From an uncultured Collinsella sp. (lineage in GTDB: Bacteria; Actinomycetota; Coriobacteriia; Coriobacteriales; Coriobacteriaceae): 64,000 nt of DNA. Of the stretch, positions 40,184 to 47,618 are shown piece by piece. Under the pieces are notes generated by a model that searched no databases, had not been told where the DNA came from, and worked only from the letters and a program-made list of their open reading frames with translations. Within the stretch, counting starts at the first letter, position 1, and every line of letters starts with the position of its first letter. The position numbers and the translations under genes are program-made. Location of the stretch: contig CABSLA010000001.1 in NCBI GenBank assembly GCA_902478545.1, positions 108,232-172,231 of the forward strand, written 5' to 3'.

Positions 40184-41155
40184 TTACTGCTCGCTATTCG
40201 CAATCGCCTGGTCGATAAGCTTGTCGAGTGCTGCGCGCTGCTCGGCGGAGCTGATGGCTCCCACGATTGGATCCCCTACGATGTTGCCATTCTGATCGAT
40301 GACATACGTTGTCGGGAACGAGAACAAATTTGACGTAAACTTACCGGCCTCGCTATCCGACTTGAACCAGATGTTCTTATATGTCACGCCCTTCTTGCTC
40401 AGCACGTCCTTGGCATCTGCAATCTCGCCCTTGTTGCCATCGAGCGTAAAGGAATTGACGCCCACGACCTGGCCGCCCTTCTCGGCAAGCTCCTGATTCA
40501 GTTTCTCAAGATCGCCCAACTCACCCACGCACGGCTTGCAAGTGGTGAACCAGAAGTTCATGACGGTAACCTTGTTCTTAGCGAACAGCTCGTCGCTGCT
40601 CACGTCGTTGCCATCCAGGTCTTTGCCCGTAAAGCTGGGGAACTTCGTCGCCTCGCTCGAAGCATTGGCACCAGCCGTCATGCCAGCGGTCGAAGCGTCG
40701 ACGCTCTCGCCTGAGCTCGGCGTGCTTCCACAGCCGGGGAACTCCTTCTCCAGGCTCTCGAGCTTGTCCTCGATCTCCTTGATCTGCTGCGCACCGGCCT
40801 TGAGCGTCTTAAGCTCATCCGCCGTGAACTCATCCTTGGCGCCGTCGATGGTCTTGAGCAAGAAATCGCCGTAATTGCTGCCGTCCTCAATCATTGTCGA
40901 GTCTTTATTTGCCGCATTGAATACCTTTTCCCACAGCGCGTTATCACTCGAAAAGATCTCGTTCTCCTTCTGCATGAGCTTCGCATACAGCTCGGCGGCC
41001 TCGTCGGCATTGGCCGGCTTCTGCGCAGTGAGTTCTGCGATCTTAGGATCGGAGCTCGCAGATTCGCTCGCATTGCCACCGGGCGCCGAACATGCCACAA
41101 GGCACAAGGCCAATACCGGCACCATAAACAGGGCCGCAATCTTAGAAAGCTTCAT
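40184..41155 (-). CDS. TlpA/ResA-like thiol-disulfide oxidoreductase lipoprotein
   Basis: A 323-residue secreted lipoprotein with lipobox LVAC about 20 residues in. A helical spacer domain (about 35-150) precedes a thioredoxin-like TlpA domain (about 165-320) with active site CKPC in NFWFTTCKPCVGEL and cis-Pro in SFPTTYVID. It should exchange disulfides outside the membrane. The second ATG (41155) is chosen because GGAGGA lies six bases upstream; the first would have no spacing. Third gene of the operon with the 4Fe-4S membrane protein and CD1871A protein. Confidence 0.9.
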   Translation of the reverse strand: MKLSKIAALFMVPVLALCLVACSAPGGNASESASSDPKIAELTAQKPANADEAAELYAKLMQKENEIFSSDNALWEKVFNAANKDSTMIEDGSNYGDFLLKTIDGAKDEFTADELKTLKAGAQQIKEIEDKLESLEKEFPGCGSTPSSGESVDASTAGMTAGANASSEATKFPSFTGKDLDGNDVSSDELFAKNKVTVMNFWFTTCKPCVGELGDLEKLNQELAEKGGQVVGVNSFTLDGNKGEIADAKDVLSKKGVTYKNIWFKSDSEAGKFTSNLFSFPTTYVIDQNGNIVGDPIVGAISSAEQRAALDKLIDQAIANSEQ

Positions 41156-41184
41156 AGTCATTCCTCCGTTTTGTCGAAGCTTGT

Positions 41185-42087
41185 TTACTTTTTATCAGCG
41201 GTCAAGGGAAGCTTTTCCGCCGACACATCCAGGCCATAGCGATAGCTGATGGCATCGACAGGACAGGCCCCGATGCACTTTCCGCACCGGATACATTCGG
41301 CATGATTGGGCGCGCGGACCACATCAACGTCCATCTGACAAACCTTTGAGCACTTGCCGCACGAGACACATTTGCATGCGTCGACCCGAATCCCCAGTAG
41401 GGACACCCTATTCATGAGCGCATAGAATGCGCCAAGTGGACAAATCCATTTGCAGAAGGGGCGATAGAACAAAACGCTCAGCACTACCACGGCAATGAGA
41501 ACGGAAAGTTTCCAGGTAAAGAGCTGCCCCAGCGCAGATCGAATGCCGGCGTTGGCAATGGCCAGCGGAATGGCGCCCTCGAGTACGCCCTGCGGACAGA
41601 CGTATTTGCAAAAGAACGGATCTCCCATCCCCAGGTCGTTGACCACCAGCACAGGCAGCAATACCACAGCAAACAGCAGCACGAAGTATTTGATATACGT
41701 AAGCGCCTTGAGCTTTTTTGTCGAAAGCTTTTTGCCGGGAATCTTATGAAGCAGCTCCTGCAGCCAGCCAAACGGGCACAGAAAGCCGCATACAAAGCGT
41801 CCCAGCAGCACGCCGAGCAAAATGAGCGCACCGGTAACATAGTAAGAAAAGTTGAACCTGGATGAACCTACCACCGACTGGAACGACCCGATGGGGCACG
41901 CACCCGATGCCGCGGGGCACGAATAGCAGTTAAGTCCAGGCACGCAGACGGTTTTTCCCGCGCCCTGATAGATGCCGCCTTTGGCAAAGTTCGGCAGGTG
42001 AATGTTGGTGACGAGCGTCGCCGCCGCCTGAATGAATCCGCGAAATCGAGCCAAAACATGCGACGCAGTGTTTTCTCTTTTATCCAA
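41185..42087 (-). CDS. 4Fe-4S membrane protein (NapH/YccM-like)
   Basis: A 300-residue polytopic redox protein. Five or so spans carry the Cys pairs CGFLCPFGWLQELLHKIPGKK and CKWICPLGAFYALMNR, plus YVCPQG. The C-terminus holds two ferredoxin clusters, CKCVSCGKCSKVCQ and CIRCGKCIGACP. Such proteins pass electrons across the membrane to extracytoplasmic redox partners. TTG 42087 is proposed as the start; it overlaps the CD1871A stop codon and has GGAG upstream. Operon with the TlpA lipoprotein suggests export of reducing power to its CKPC site. Confidence 0.85.
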   Translation of the reverse strand: MDKRENTASHVLARFRGFIQAAATLVTNIHLPNFAKGGIYQGAGKTVCVPGLNCYSCPAASGACPIGSFQSVVGSSRFNFSYYVTGALILLGVLLGRFVCGFLCPFGWLQELLHKIPGKKLSTKKLKALTYIKYFVLLFAVVLLPVLVVNDLGMGDPFFCKYVCPQGVLEGAIPLAIANAGIRSALGQLFTWKLSVLIAVVVLSVLFYRPFCKWICPLGAFYALMNRVSLLGIRVDACKCVSCGKCSKVCQMDVDVVRAPNHAECIRCGKCIGACPVDAISYRYGLDVSAEKLPLTADKK

Positions 42088-42226
42088 TTCCGATACACTC
42101 CAAGCACAGCCTAATCGCTTTGGCCAGCACGGCATCCGCCTCGCCACGCATAACGCCAAAGCACACCATGGCAATTCCGACGATCAACAAAGCGACCTGT
42201 ACCACGGGTTTTACTGCTTTGAACAA
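42080..42226 (-). CDS. CD1871A family CXXC-motif small membrane protein
   Basis: A 48-residue protein starting at TTG 42226, eight bases after AAAGGAG. One hydrophobic helix (VVQVALLIVGIAMVCFGVM) is followed by RGEADAVLAKAIRLCLECIGIG, the CLECIGIG end that marks the CD1871A family. These proteins usually accompany membrane 4Fe-4S proteins and extracytoplasmic thioredoxins, as here. Its stop overlaps the next start, so translation is coupled. The biochemical role is unknown. Confidence 0.8.
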   Translation of the reverse strand: MFKAVKPVVQVALLIVGIAMVCFGVMRGEADAVLAKAIRLCLECIGIG

Positions 42227-42316
42227 CCCAACCACTCCTTTCGTTACGCGACCATTGGACCATATCGACTATAAAATCCGTGTTAAGCGCGATTTGAAAT
42301 GTGCAAGGAGACTGTT

Positions 42317-42991
42317 ATGCGTATTTTGATCGTCGAGGACGAGCAGGCGCTGTGTGACGCAATCGCGCGCAGCTTGCGAAACTTGGCGTACAGCGTCGAC
42401 TGCTGTCACGATGGACAGGAGGCGCTCGACCTACTGGACGTTGAGACCTTCGACCTCGTGGTACTCGACCTCAACCTTCCCCGTATCGACGGCATGACCG
42501 TGCTCAGGGAGCTTAGGAAAACCGACTGCGAGACCAAGGTACTGATTCTGTCCGCACGCGGCGAAGTATCCGATAAAGTCGCCGGACTCGATGCCGGCGC
42601 CAACGATTACCTCACCAAGCCGTTTCATCTGGACGAGCTTGCGGCAAGGATCCGCAGCCTTACCCTCAGACGCTTTACACAAAGCGACATAGTTTTAACC
42701 TGCGGAAAGCTCCGCTTTGACACCAAGGCGCGCATCGCTTCCGTGGACAGCGAGGCTTTATCTCTTACGCGCAAGGAAACGGGAATCTTGGAATACCTGA
42801 TGCTTAATCAGGGGCGTCCGGTAAGTCAAGAGGAGCTTATCGAGCACGTTTGGGATAGCAGCGTGAACAGCTTTAGCAACGCAACCCGCGTTCATATCTC
42901 GTCACTCCGCAAAAAGCTACGCATCGCTTTGGGATACGACCCGATTCGTAATCGGATTGGAGAGGGCTACGTTATGGAGGATAGCGAATGA
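42317..42991 (+). CDS. OmpR family response regulator
   Basis: A 224-residue regulator. The receiver (about 1-118) has ILIVEDEQ (acidic pocket), VVLDLNLPRIDG (phospho-Asp) and YLTKPFHLDEL (Lys). The Trans_reg_C winged helix (about 128-222) has LSLTRKETGILEYLMLNQGRPVSQEELIEHVW and RVHISSLRKKLR. ATG 42317 follows AAGGAG. It is divergent from the CD1871A operon by 90 bases, so it probably controls that operon. It overlaps the kinase gene by four bases. Confidence 0.93.
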   Translation: MRILIVEDEQALCDAIARSLRNLAYSVDCCHDGQEALDLLDVETFDLVVLDLNLPRIDGMTVLRELRKTDCETKVLILSARGEVSDKVAGLDAGANDYLTKPFHLDELAARIRSLTLRRFTQSDIVLTCGKLRFDTKARIASVDSEALSLTRKETGILEYLMLNQGRPVSQEELIEHVWDSSVNSFSNATRVHISSLRKKLRIALGYDPIRNRIGEGYVMEDSE

Positions 42992-44139
42992 AAAGGCTTC
43001 CGCTGCAATGGCGCATAACGATTATGACGGCACTGCTCACGTGTGCAGCATGCGTGCTGACGAACTGCCTGGTCGGCTATACGGGCATGCGCTACATGGA
43101 TGCTATCGGCAGCGACGTCTCGGCCCTTAGCGCAGCCGGCGAAGATTCGCCCCAGGCGTTCGACCCAACGAAAGCGACCCCCGATGACAAGGTCACGATC
43201 GTCGTAAACGACGCACAGGAGTCTTTTGGCACGACAACCTGGTACATCACGGCTGGAGTCACGCTCCTTGGCGGCGTGCTGGCATACTTTGTGAGCGGTC
43301 GCGCACTCAAGCCGTTACGAGATTTTGCCGCCCAGGTAGAGCGCGTGCAGCCTGACAACCTAAGCGAAATCAGACTCAGTGAAGATGTGCCCACCGAGCT
43401 ACAACGATGCAGTGCCTCTTTCAACGACATGATCGCCCGTCTTGGCGAAGGGTTCTCTGCACAGCGTCAGTTTACCGGCAACGCCGCACACGAGCTGCGC
43501 ACCCCGCTCGCCCTTATGCAAGCACAGATTGAACTATTCATCTCCGAGCACTCCGGTTTGCAACCCGAAACAGCCGAGCTGCTCGACCTGCTGCAAGAAC
43601 AAACCGAGCGAATGTCGCGGATGACCAAGGCATTACTCGAGATGAGTGAGCTTCGCAGCGTTCCTTGCGGGGACGCTGTTGAACTCGGTCCCCTGTCCGA
43701 AGAGGTCCTCACCGACCTTGCGCCACTTGCCGAGGATAAGGACATAACCCTCGATTGCGCTGGAGACGCTTTGACAATCGGAAGTGATACGCTCCTCTAT
43801 CGGCTGGTGTTTAATCTGGTTGAAAACGCCATCCGTTACAGCCGCTCCGGCTCGACTGTCAGCGTCTCCATCAGCGGCAGCGACAGCCACGTGCTCTTAC
43901 GAGTCAAAGATGAGGGCCCGGGAATACCCAAGCAGTACCGAGAGAGCGTCTTCCAGCCGTTCTTTCGTCTAGACAAATCCCGCAGCAGGGCATACGGCGG
44001 CGCAGGACTCGGGCTAGCACTCGTTTGGGAGATTGCAGCGCTTCACGGTGGCACGGTAGAGGTCGAAGCAAGTTCCGAGAACGGGACCACCATGCTCGTA
44101 AGCCTTCCAAAACGATCCGCAGCGTTAACCGAACAGTAA
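42988..44139 (+). CDS. Sensor histidine kinase, partner of the OmpR regulator
   Basis: A 383-residue two-span kinase. Membrane helices at about 9-30 and 88-108 bracket a short extracytoplasmic loop of about 60 residues. HAMP-like and HisKA regions follow (FTGNAAHELRTPLALMQAQIEL, phospho-His), then HATPase with NLVENAIRYS, DEGPGIP and GGAGLGLALV. The small sensor loop suggests it detects a membrane or envelope state, plausibly redox, given the divergent thiol-redox operon. Confidence 0.92.
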   Translation: MKRLPLQWRITIMTALLTCAACVLTNCLVGYTGMRYMDAIGSDVSALSAAGEDSPQAFDPTKATPDDKVTIVVNDAQESFGTTTWYITAGVTLLGGVLAYFVSGRALKPLRDFAAQVERVQPDNLSEIRLSEDVPTELQRCSASFNDMIARLGEGFSAQRQFTGNAAHELRTPLALMQAQIELFISEHSGLQPETAELLDLLQEQTERMSRMTKALLEMSELRSVPCGDAVELGPLSEEVLTDLAPLAEDKDITLDCAGDALTIGSDTLLYRLVFNLVENAIRYSRSGSTVSVSISGSDSHVLLRVKDEGPGIPKQYRESVFQPFFRLDKSRSRAYGGAGLGLALVWEIAALHGGTVEVEASSENGTTMLVSLPKRSAALTEQ

Positions 44140-44144
44140 AACGA

Positions 44145-44178
44145 AAGGGGTCCCGCACACGTTTGCGTGGGACCCCCT
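44145..44178. terminator. Terminator after the two-component system
   Basis: AGGGGTCCCGCA and TGCGTGGGACCCC form a GC-rich stem with a CACGTT loop, six bases past the kinase stop and 36 bases before the convergent guaA-type stop. Confidence 0.7.
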
Positions 44179-44213
44179 CTCCGCCAATGCAATTCGCCCA
44201 AAAGAGTAGAAGC

Positions 44214-45194
44214 TTACTCCCACTCGACCGTGCCAACAGGCTTGGGCGTGAGGTCGTAGCAAACGCGGCAAATGCCGGGAACCTCGGCGGTGACGCGGGC
44301 GGTAATGCGCTTGAGCAGTGCCCAGTCGAGCTCGGGCACCTCGGCGGTCATCACGTCGACGGTGTTGATGCAGCGGATGATGCAGGGCCAGTCGTAGGCA
44401 CGCTTGCCTTCGCGCACGCCGGTGGCACGGAAGTCGGGTACGACGGCAAAATACTGCCAGATGGTAAGACCGGCGTTGTCAATCTCCTCGCGCACGATGG
44501 CGTCGGCTTCGCGCAGCGCCTCAAGACGGTCGCGGGTGATGGCACCAAGGCAGCGGACACCCAGGCCGGGACCGGGGAACGGTTGGCGCTCAACCATGTT
44601 CTCGGGCAGGCCGAGCTCGCGACCGACCACGCGGACCTCGTCCTTGTACAGCAGTTTGACGGGCTCGCAGAGCTCAAACTGCAGGTCCTCGGGCAGGCCG
44701 CCCACGTTATGGTGAGCCTTCACGCCGTCCTGAGACTCCAGAATGTCGGGATAAATGGTGCCCTGGGCGAGGAAGCTGACCTCGTCGCCAACCTTGCGAG
44801 CCTCCTCCTCGAACACGCGAATGAACTCGGCGCCGATAATCTTGCGCTTGGCCTCGGGCTCCTCAACATCGACAAGCTTGTCCAAGAAGCGGTCGGTGGC
44901 GTCAACGTAAACCAGGTTGGCATCCATCTGGTTTTTGAAGACGTCGACGACCTGCTCGCTCTCGCCCTTGCGCATCAAGCCGTGGTTCACATGCACGCAA
45001 ATGAGCTGCTTGCCGATGGCTTTAATCAGAAGAGCTGCAACGACGGAGCTGTCAACGCCGCCAGAAAGGGCCAGCAGGACCTTCTTGTCGCCGATCTGCT
45101 CACGGATTGCGGTGACCTGCTCATCGATGAACACCTGGGCAAGTTCGGGAGTGGTGATACGCACCATGTCGTCGGGACGCTTGTTGGGATCCAT
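44214..45194 (-). CDS. guaA: GMP synthase ATP-pyrophosphatase subunit (no glutaminase domain)
   Basis: A 326-residue protein covering only the synthetase part of GuaA, which aminates XMP to GMP. The PP-loop LLALSGGVDSSV is near residue 46. The dimerisation domain follows, with QPFPGPGLGVRCLG, and the protein ends in TPKPVGTVEWE, close to the canonical IEWE end. The class I glutamine amidotransferase domain of about 200 residues found in most bacterial GuaA is absent, so a separate glutaminase subunit or free ammonia would be needed. ATG 45194 follows AAGGAG. Confidence 0.92.
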   Translation of the reverse strand: MDPNKRPDDMVRITTPELAQVFIDEQVTAIREQIGDKKVLLALSGGVDSSVVAALLIKAIGKQLICVHVNHGLMRKGESEQVVDVFKNQMDANLVYVDATDRFLDKLVDVEEPEAKRKIIGAEFIRVFEEEARKVGDEVSFLAQGTIYPDILESQDGVKAHHNVGGLPEDLQFELCEPVKLLYKDEVRVVGRELGLPENMVERQPFPGPGLGVRCLGAITRDRLEALREADAIVREEIDNAGLTIWQYFAVVPDFRATGVREGKRAYDWPCIIRCINTVDVMTAEVPELDWALLKRITARVTAEVPGICRVCYDLTPKPVGTVEWE

Positions 45195-45260
45195 GCAGAG
45201 CTCCTTCTCGGTTCGATGGAAATGCGCCGCGCGTATGCAGACGCACCGTCATATGACCTC

Positions 45261-45266
45261 ATTATA
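45261..45266 (-). promoter_or_regulatory. -10 element of the guaA-type gene
   Basis: A consensus TATAAT on the minus strand, 67 bases before the start codon. No good -35 is seen. A guanine riboswitch was looked for in the short leader and not found. Confidence 0.5.
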
Positions 45267-45344
45267 TGCAGAGCAAGGTCCATTTCCCATCGCTGCGGCA
45301 GAGCTTTTTACAGGGGCGGCATTTTTTCTATATCCCAAGGTCAG

Positions 45345-46247
45345 CTAGGCTTCGACAACCACTTCGGGGGCGGCATCGGTAAACTTGCCGTTTATACGCT
45401 CGGCGCACTCGTAGGCGATTCCTACGGCAGGACCGACATGCACGCCAATGACGGGGCTCGCAGGTACAACCCGGGCCCTAAAGCCAGCCAGCGGATTAAT
45501 AACCTCCTCGGCCCATTCCTCTGCCGGGGCCTTCGACCCAATGTAGTGCACGGTCAAGTTTTTGAGACCACACGCCGCGACGTCCTCTTGCCACATCTTG
45601 ACGATCTTTGCCATGGCCTTCTTTTGCGTGCGCGTCTTGCCCGCCGTGCTCGCCTCACCATCCTTGACGGTGAGAATCGGGGCGATACTCATAACGTTGC
45701 CGATCAGCGCGGCAGCTCTTCCAATGCGGCCGCCCTTTTCCAAAAAGCGCAGGGACTCGGGCGTAAAGAGAAAGCGCCCGGAATACAGTGTGTTCTCGGC
45801 GGCGGCAGCGCACGCCTGCAGGTCCTGTCCATCGCGTGCGGCCTGGGCGGCAGCAAGCACGGCATGACCCAGCTCCATACAGTTGGTCATGCTGTCGATA
45901 ACGGCAAACTTAAACCCGGGGTGCCCCTGAGCGACCTCGCGCGCCATGCGCAAGAAGGTCTCAAACGTGCCGGACATCTTGCTGCTGATGAAAATGCCCA
46001 ACGCCTCGTCGCCGTCTGCTTGGATGCGCTCAAGCAGCTCCTTGGCATCTTCGGGCGAGGGTTGACTCGAGGTCGGAATGTCATCAACCATCTCGTAAAT
46101 GTCCTGGTAAAAGGCATCCAGATCGGTCTCGGCCTCGACATAACTCTTGCCGCCACGGTTGATGACCAGCGACAGCACCTCGATACCGAGCCCTTCCCGT
46201 ATGTCAGCAGGAATAGAGGAAGTCGAATCAGTAATGACACGAATCAT
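45345..46247 (-). CDS. DegV family fatty-acid-binding protein
   Basis: A 300-residue protein of the DegV/FakB family. It begins MIRVITDSTSSIPADIREGLGIEVLSLVI (TDSTSD-like loop) and has TSQPSPEDAKELLERI and the ligand-contact segment IFISSKMSGTFETFLRMA. DegV/FakB proteins bind a fatty acid and present it to the FakA kinase for phosphorylation; no fakA is in the window. ATG 46247 follows AAAGG. A perfect palindrome sits at its promoter. Confidence 0.9.
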   Translation of the reverse strand: MIRVITDSTSSIPADIREGLGIEVLSLVINRGGKSYVEAETDLDAFYQDIYEMVDDIPTSSQPSPEDAKELLERIQADGDEALGIFISSKMSGTFETFLRMAREVAQGHPGFKFAVIDSMTNCMELGHAVLAAAQAARDGQDLQACAAAAENTLYSGRFLFTPESLRFLEKGGRIGRAAALIGNVMSIAPILTVKDGEASTAGKTRTQKKAMAKIVKMWQEDVAACGLKNLTVHYIGSKAPAEEWAEEVINPLAGFRARVVPASPVIGVHVGPAVGIAYECAERINGKFTDAAPEVVVEA

Positions 46248-46310
46248 GGGATGCTGCCTTTCAATCGTCCGCGTTTTGTCCGCGCCGCGAAGGCAGACAC
46301 GCATGGAGCC

Positions 46311-46341
46311 GTTATTGGACTTGAGTCCAATAACTATTGTA
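46311..46341 (-). promoter_or_regulatory. degV promoter with 24-bp palindromic operator
   Basis: A minus-strand -10 TACAAT (46336-46341) is followed at once by GTTATTGGACT-TG-AGTCCAATAAC (46311-46334), an 11-bp perfect inverted repeat that would cover the transcription start. The position suits a repressor. Confidence 0.55.
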
Positions 46342-46458
46342 TCCAATGCGGGCGGGACTATTCTGGGAGCACAAATCTCGGCACGCTGTCTTCGGCTTTA
46401 GCTGCCGAGCGGCGGGGTAAAATGGCTGCTAATGTTGCCACCTGATGGGAGATGGAAG

Positions 46459-47463
46459 ATGGACTGCGATGGCTACCCATGCGTTCCCATGCCGTTGATG
46501 TGCACCGCCTTTGTGCCGGGACAGATTGACGCTGCGGTTGCAGGCATTTCCGACCCCGATTCACGCACCATCGCCACGGCAGAAGCGCTGTACTTTCGCG
46601 GACAGGCCACCCTCGCCGCCAAAACGGCGCGCCCCCATCTCGACGCCACCGACCCCGCACTGCGCTATTCCGCATGCTTTATCTGCGGATATGCCAGTCT
46701 ATCGCTCAACCGTATCGCCGATGCCCGCCGTTGCCTTGCGGGCATCCTCGATACGCCACCTGACGAGGAATCGCCTGCCGTCCACGCCATGCATATCCTG
46801 TTCGCCTCCGCCGCGAGCGTCCTGCTGCACCTGCCTTCCCCGTATTCTGCCGAAGAGTTTTATCCGCTTGCGGCGCACCTACCCGAAGGCCTGCGTCTGT
46901 TCGCCAGCTACGTGATGGCGCATGCCCTGTATCTGCGCGGCGAATATGGCCGCAGTCTAGGCATGGCGGAAAACGCCCTGATCATGAAACAGGGAAGCTA
47001 TCCGATCTCGGAACTGTTCCTGCACCTGTCGGCTTCCATTGCCTGCATGAGCCTCAAGGACATCGACGCCGCAAAAGCACACTTCGGAGCCGCTTGGGAC
47101 ATTGCGCGTCCCGACGGCCTTATCGAACTCATCGGCGAGCACCACGGCCTTTTGCAGGGACTCATCGAGGCATGCCTAAAATCGCAATACCCTGACGATT
47201 TCGCACGCATCATCGAGATTACGTATCGATTCAGCTACGGCTGGCGGCGCATCCACAACCCCGATTCGGGCGAGGACGTGGCCGACGATCTAACGACCAC
47301 GGAATTCACCATGGCCATGCTCGCCTGTCGTGGGTGGACCAACGCCGAAATCGCACGCCATATGGGAGTATCGCCGGGCACCGTCAAAAACCGCCTATCC
47401 GGCGTATACGCAAAGCTTGGCATCGGCACACGCGCCGAGCTGGTCGCGCATATGTTACGTTAG
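46459..47463 (+). CDS. LuxR family transcriptional regulator with helical-repeat N-terminus
   Basis: A 334-residue regulator. The C-terminal 60 residues are a LuxR helix-turn-helix (TTTEFTMAMLACRGWTNAEIARHMGVSPGTVKNRLSGVYAKLGI). The long N-terminus is Ala- and Leu-rich and reads as TPR-like helical pairs, with no receiver or PAS domain. ATG 46459 follows GGGAG. It lies 155 bases upstream of the giant surface protein gene on the same strand and probably regulates it. Confidence 0.85.
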   Translation: MDCDGYPCVPMPLMCTAFVPGQIDAAVAGISDPDSRTIATAEALYFRGQATLAAKTARPHLDATDPALRYSACFICGYASLSLNRIADARRCLAGILDTPPDEESPAVHAMHILFASAASVLLHLPSPYSAEEFYPLAAHLPEGLRLFASYVMAHALYLRGEYGRSLGMAENALIMKQGSYPISELFLHLSASIACMSLKDIDAAKAHFGAAWDIARPDGLIELIGEHHGLLQGLIEACLKSQYPDDFARIIEITYRFSYGWRRIHNPDSGEDVADDLTTTEFTMAMLACRGWTNAEIARHMGVSPGTVKNRLSGVYAKLGIGTRAELVAHMLR

Positions 47464-47618
47464 CGACCGGACTACCAAGCGCATCGAACGCGTTCCGGAA
47501 CCCGGCGCTTCGCTCGATCAATTTGGACATTTTGACCCTTGAACGGCACTACCGCCACGGGGCGCCTTCTCGCAAAATTGGATTATTTCCACCGATACTT
47601 GCGGGATGGGAGCCCAAG

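Noticed and set aside
45195..45344. Guanine riboswitch before the guaA-type gene
   Set aside because: The leader after the TATAAT is under 70 bases and lacks the paired loops of purine aptamers.
44025..46445. Open frame of 806 codons on the plus strand
   Set aside because: Antisense to the guaA-type and degV genes and overlapping the kinase end; no domain signatures and no ribosome binding site.
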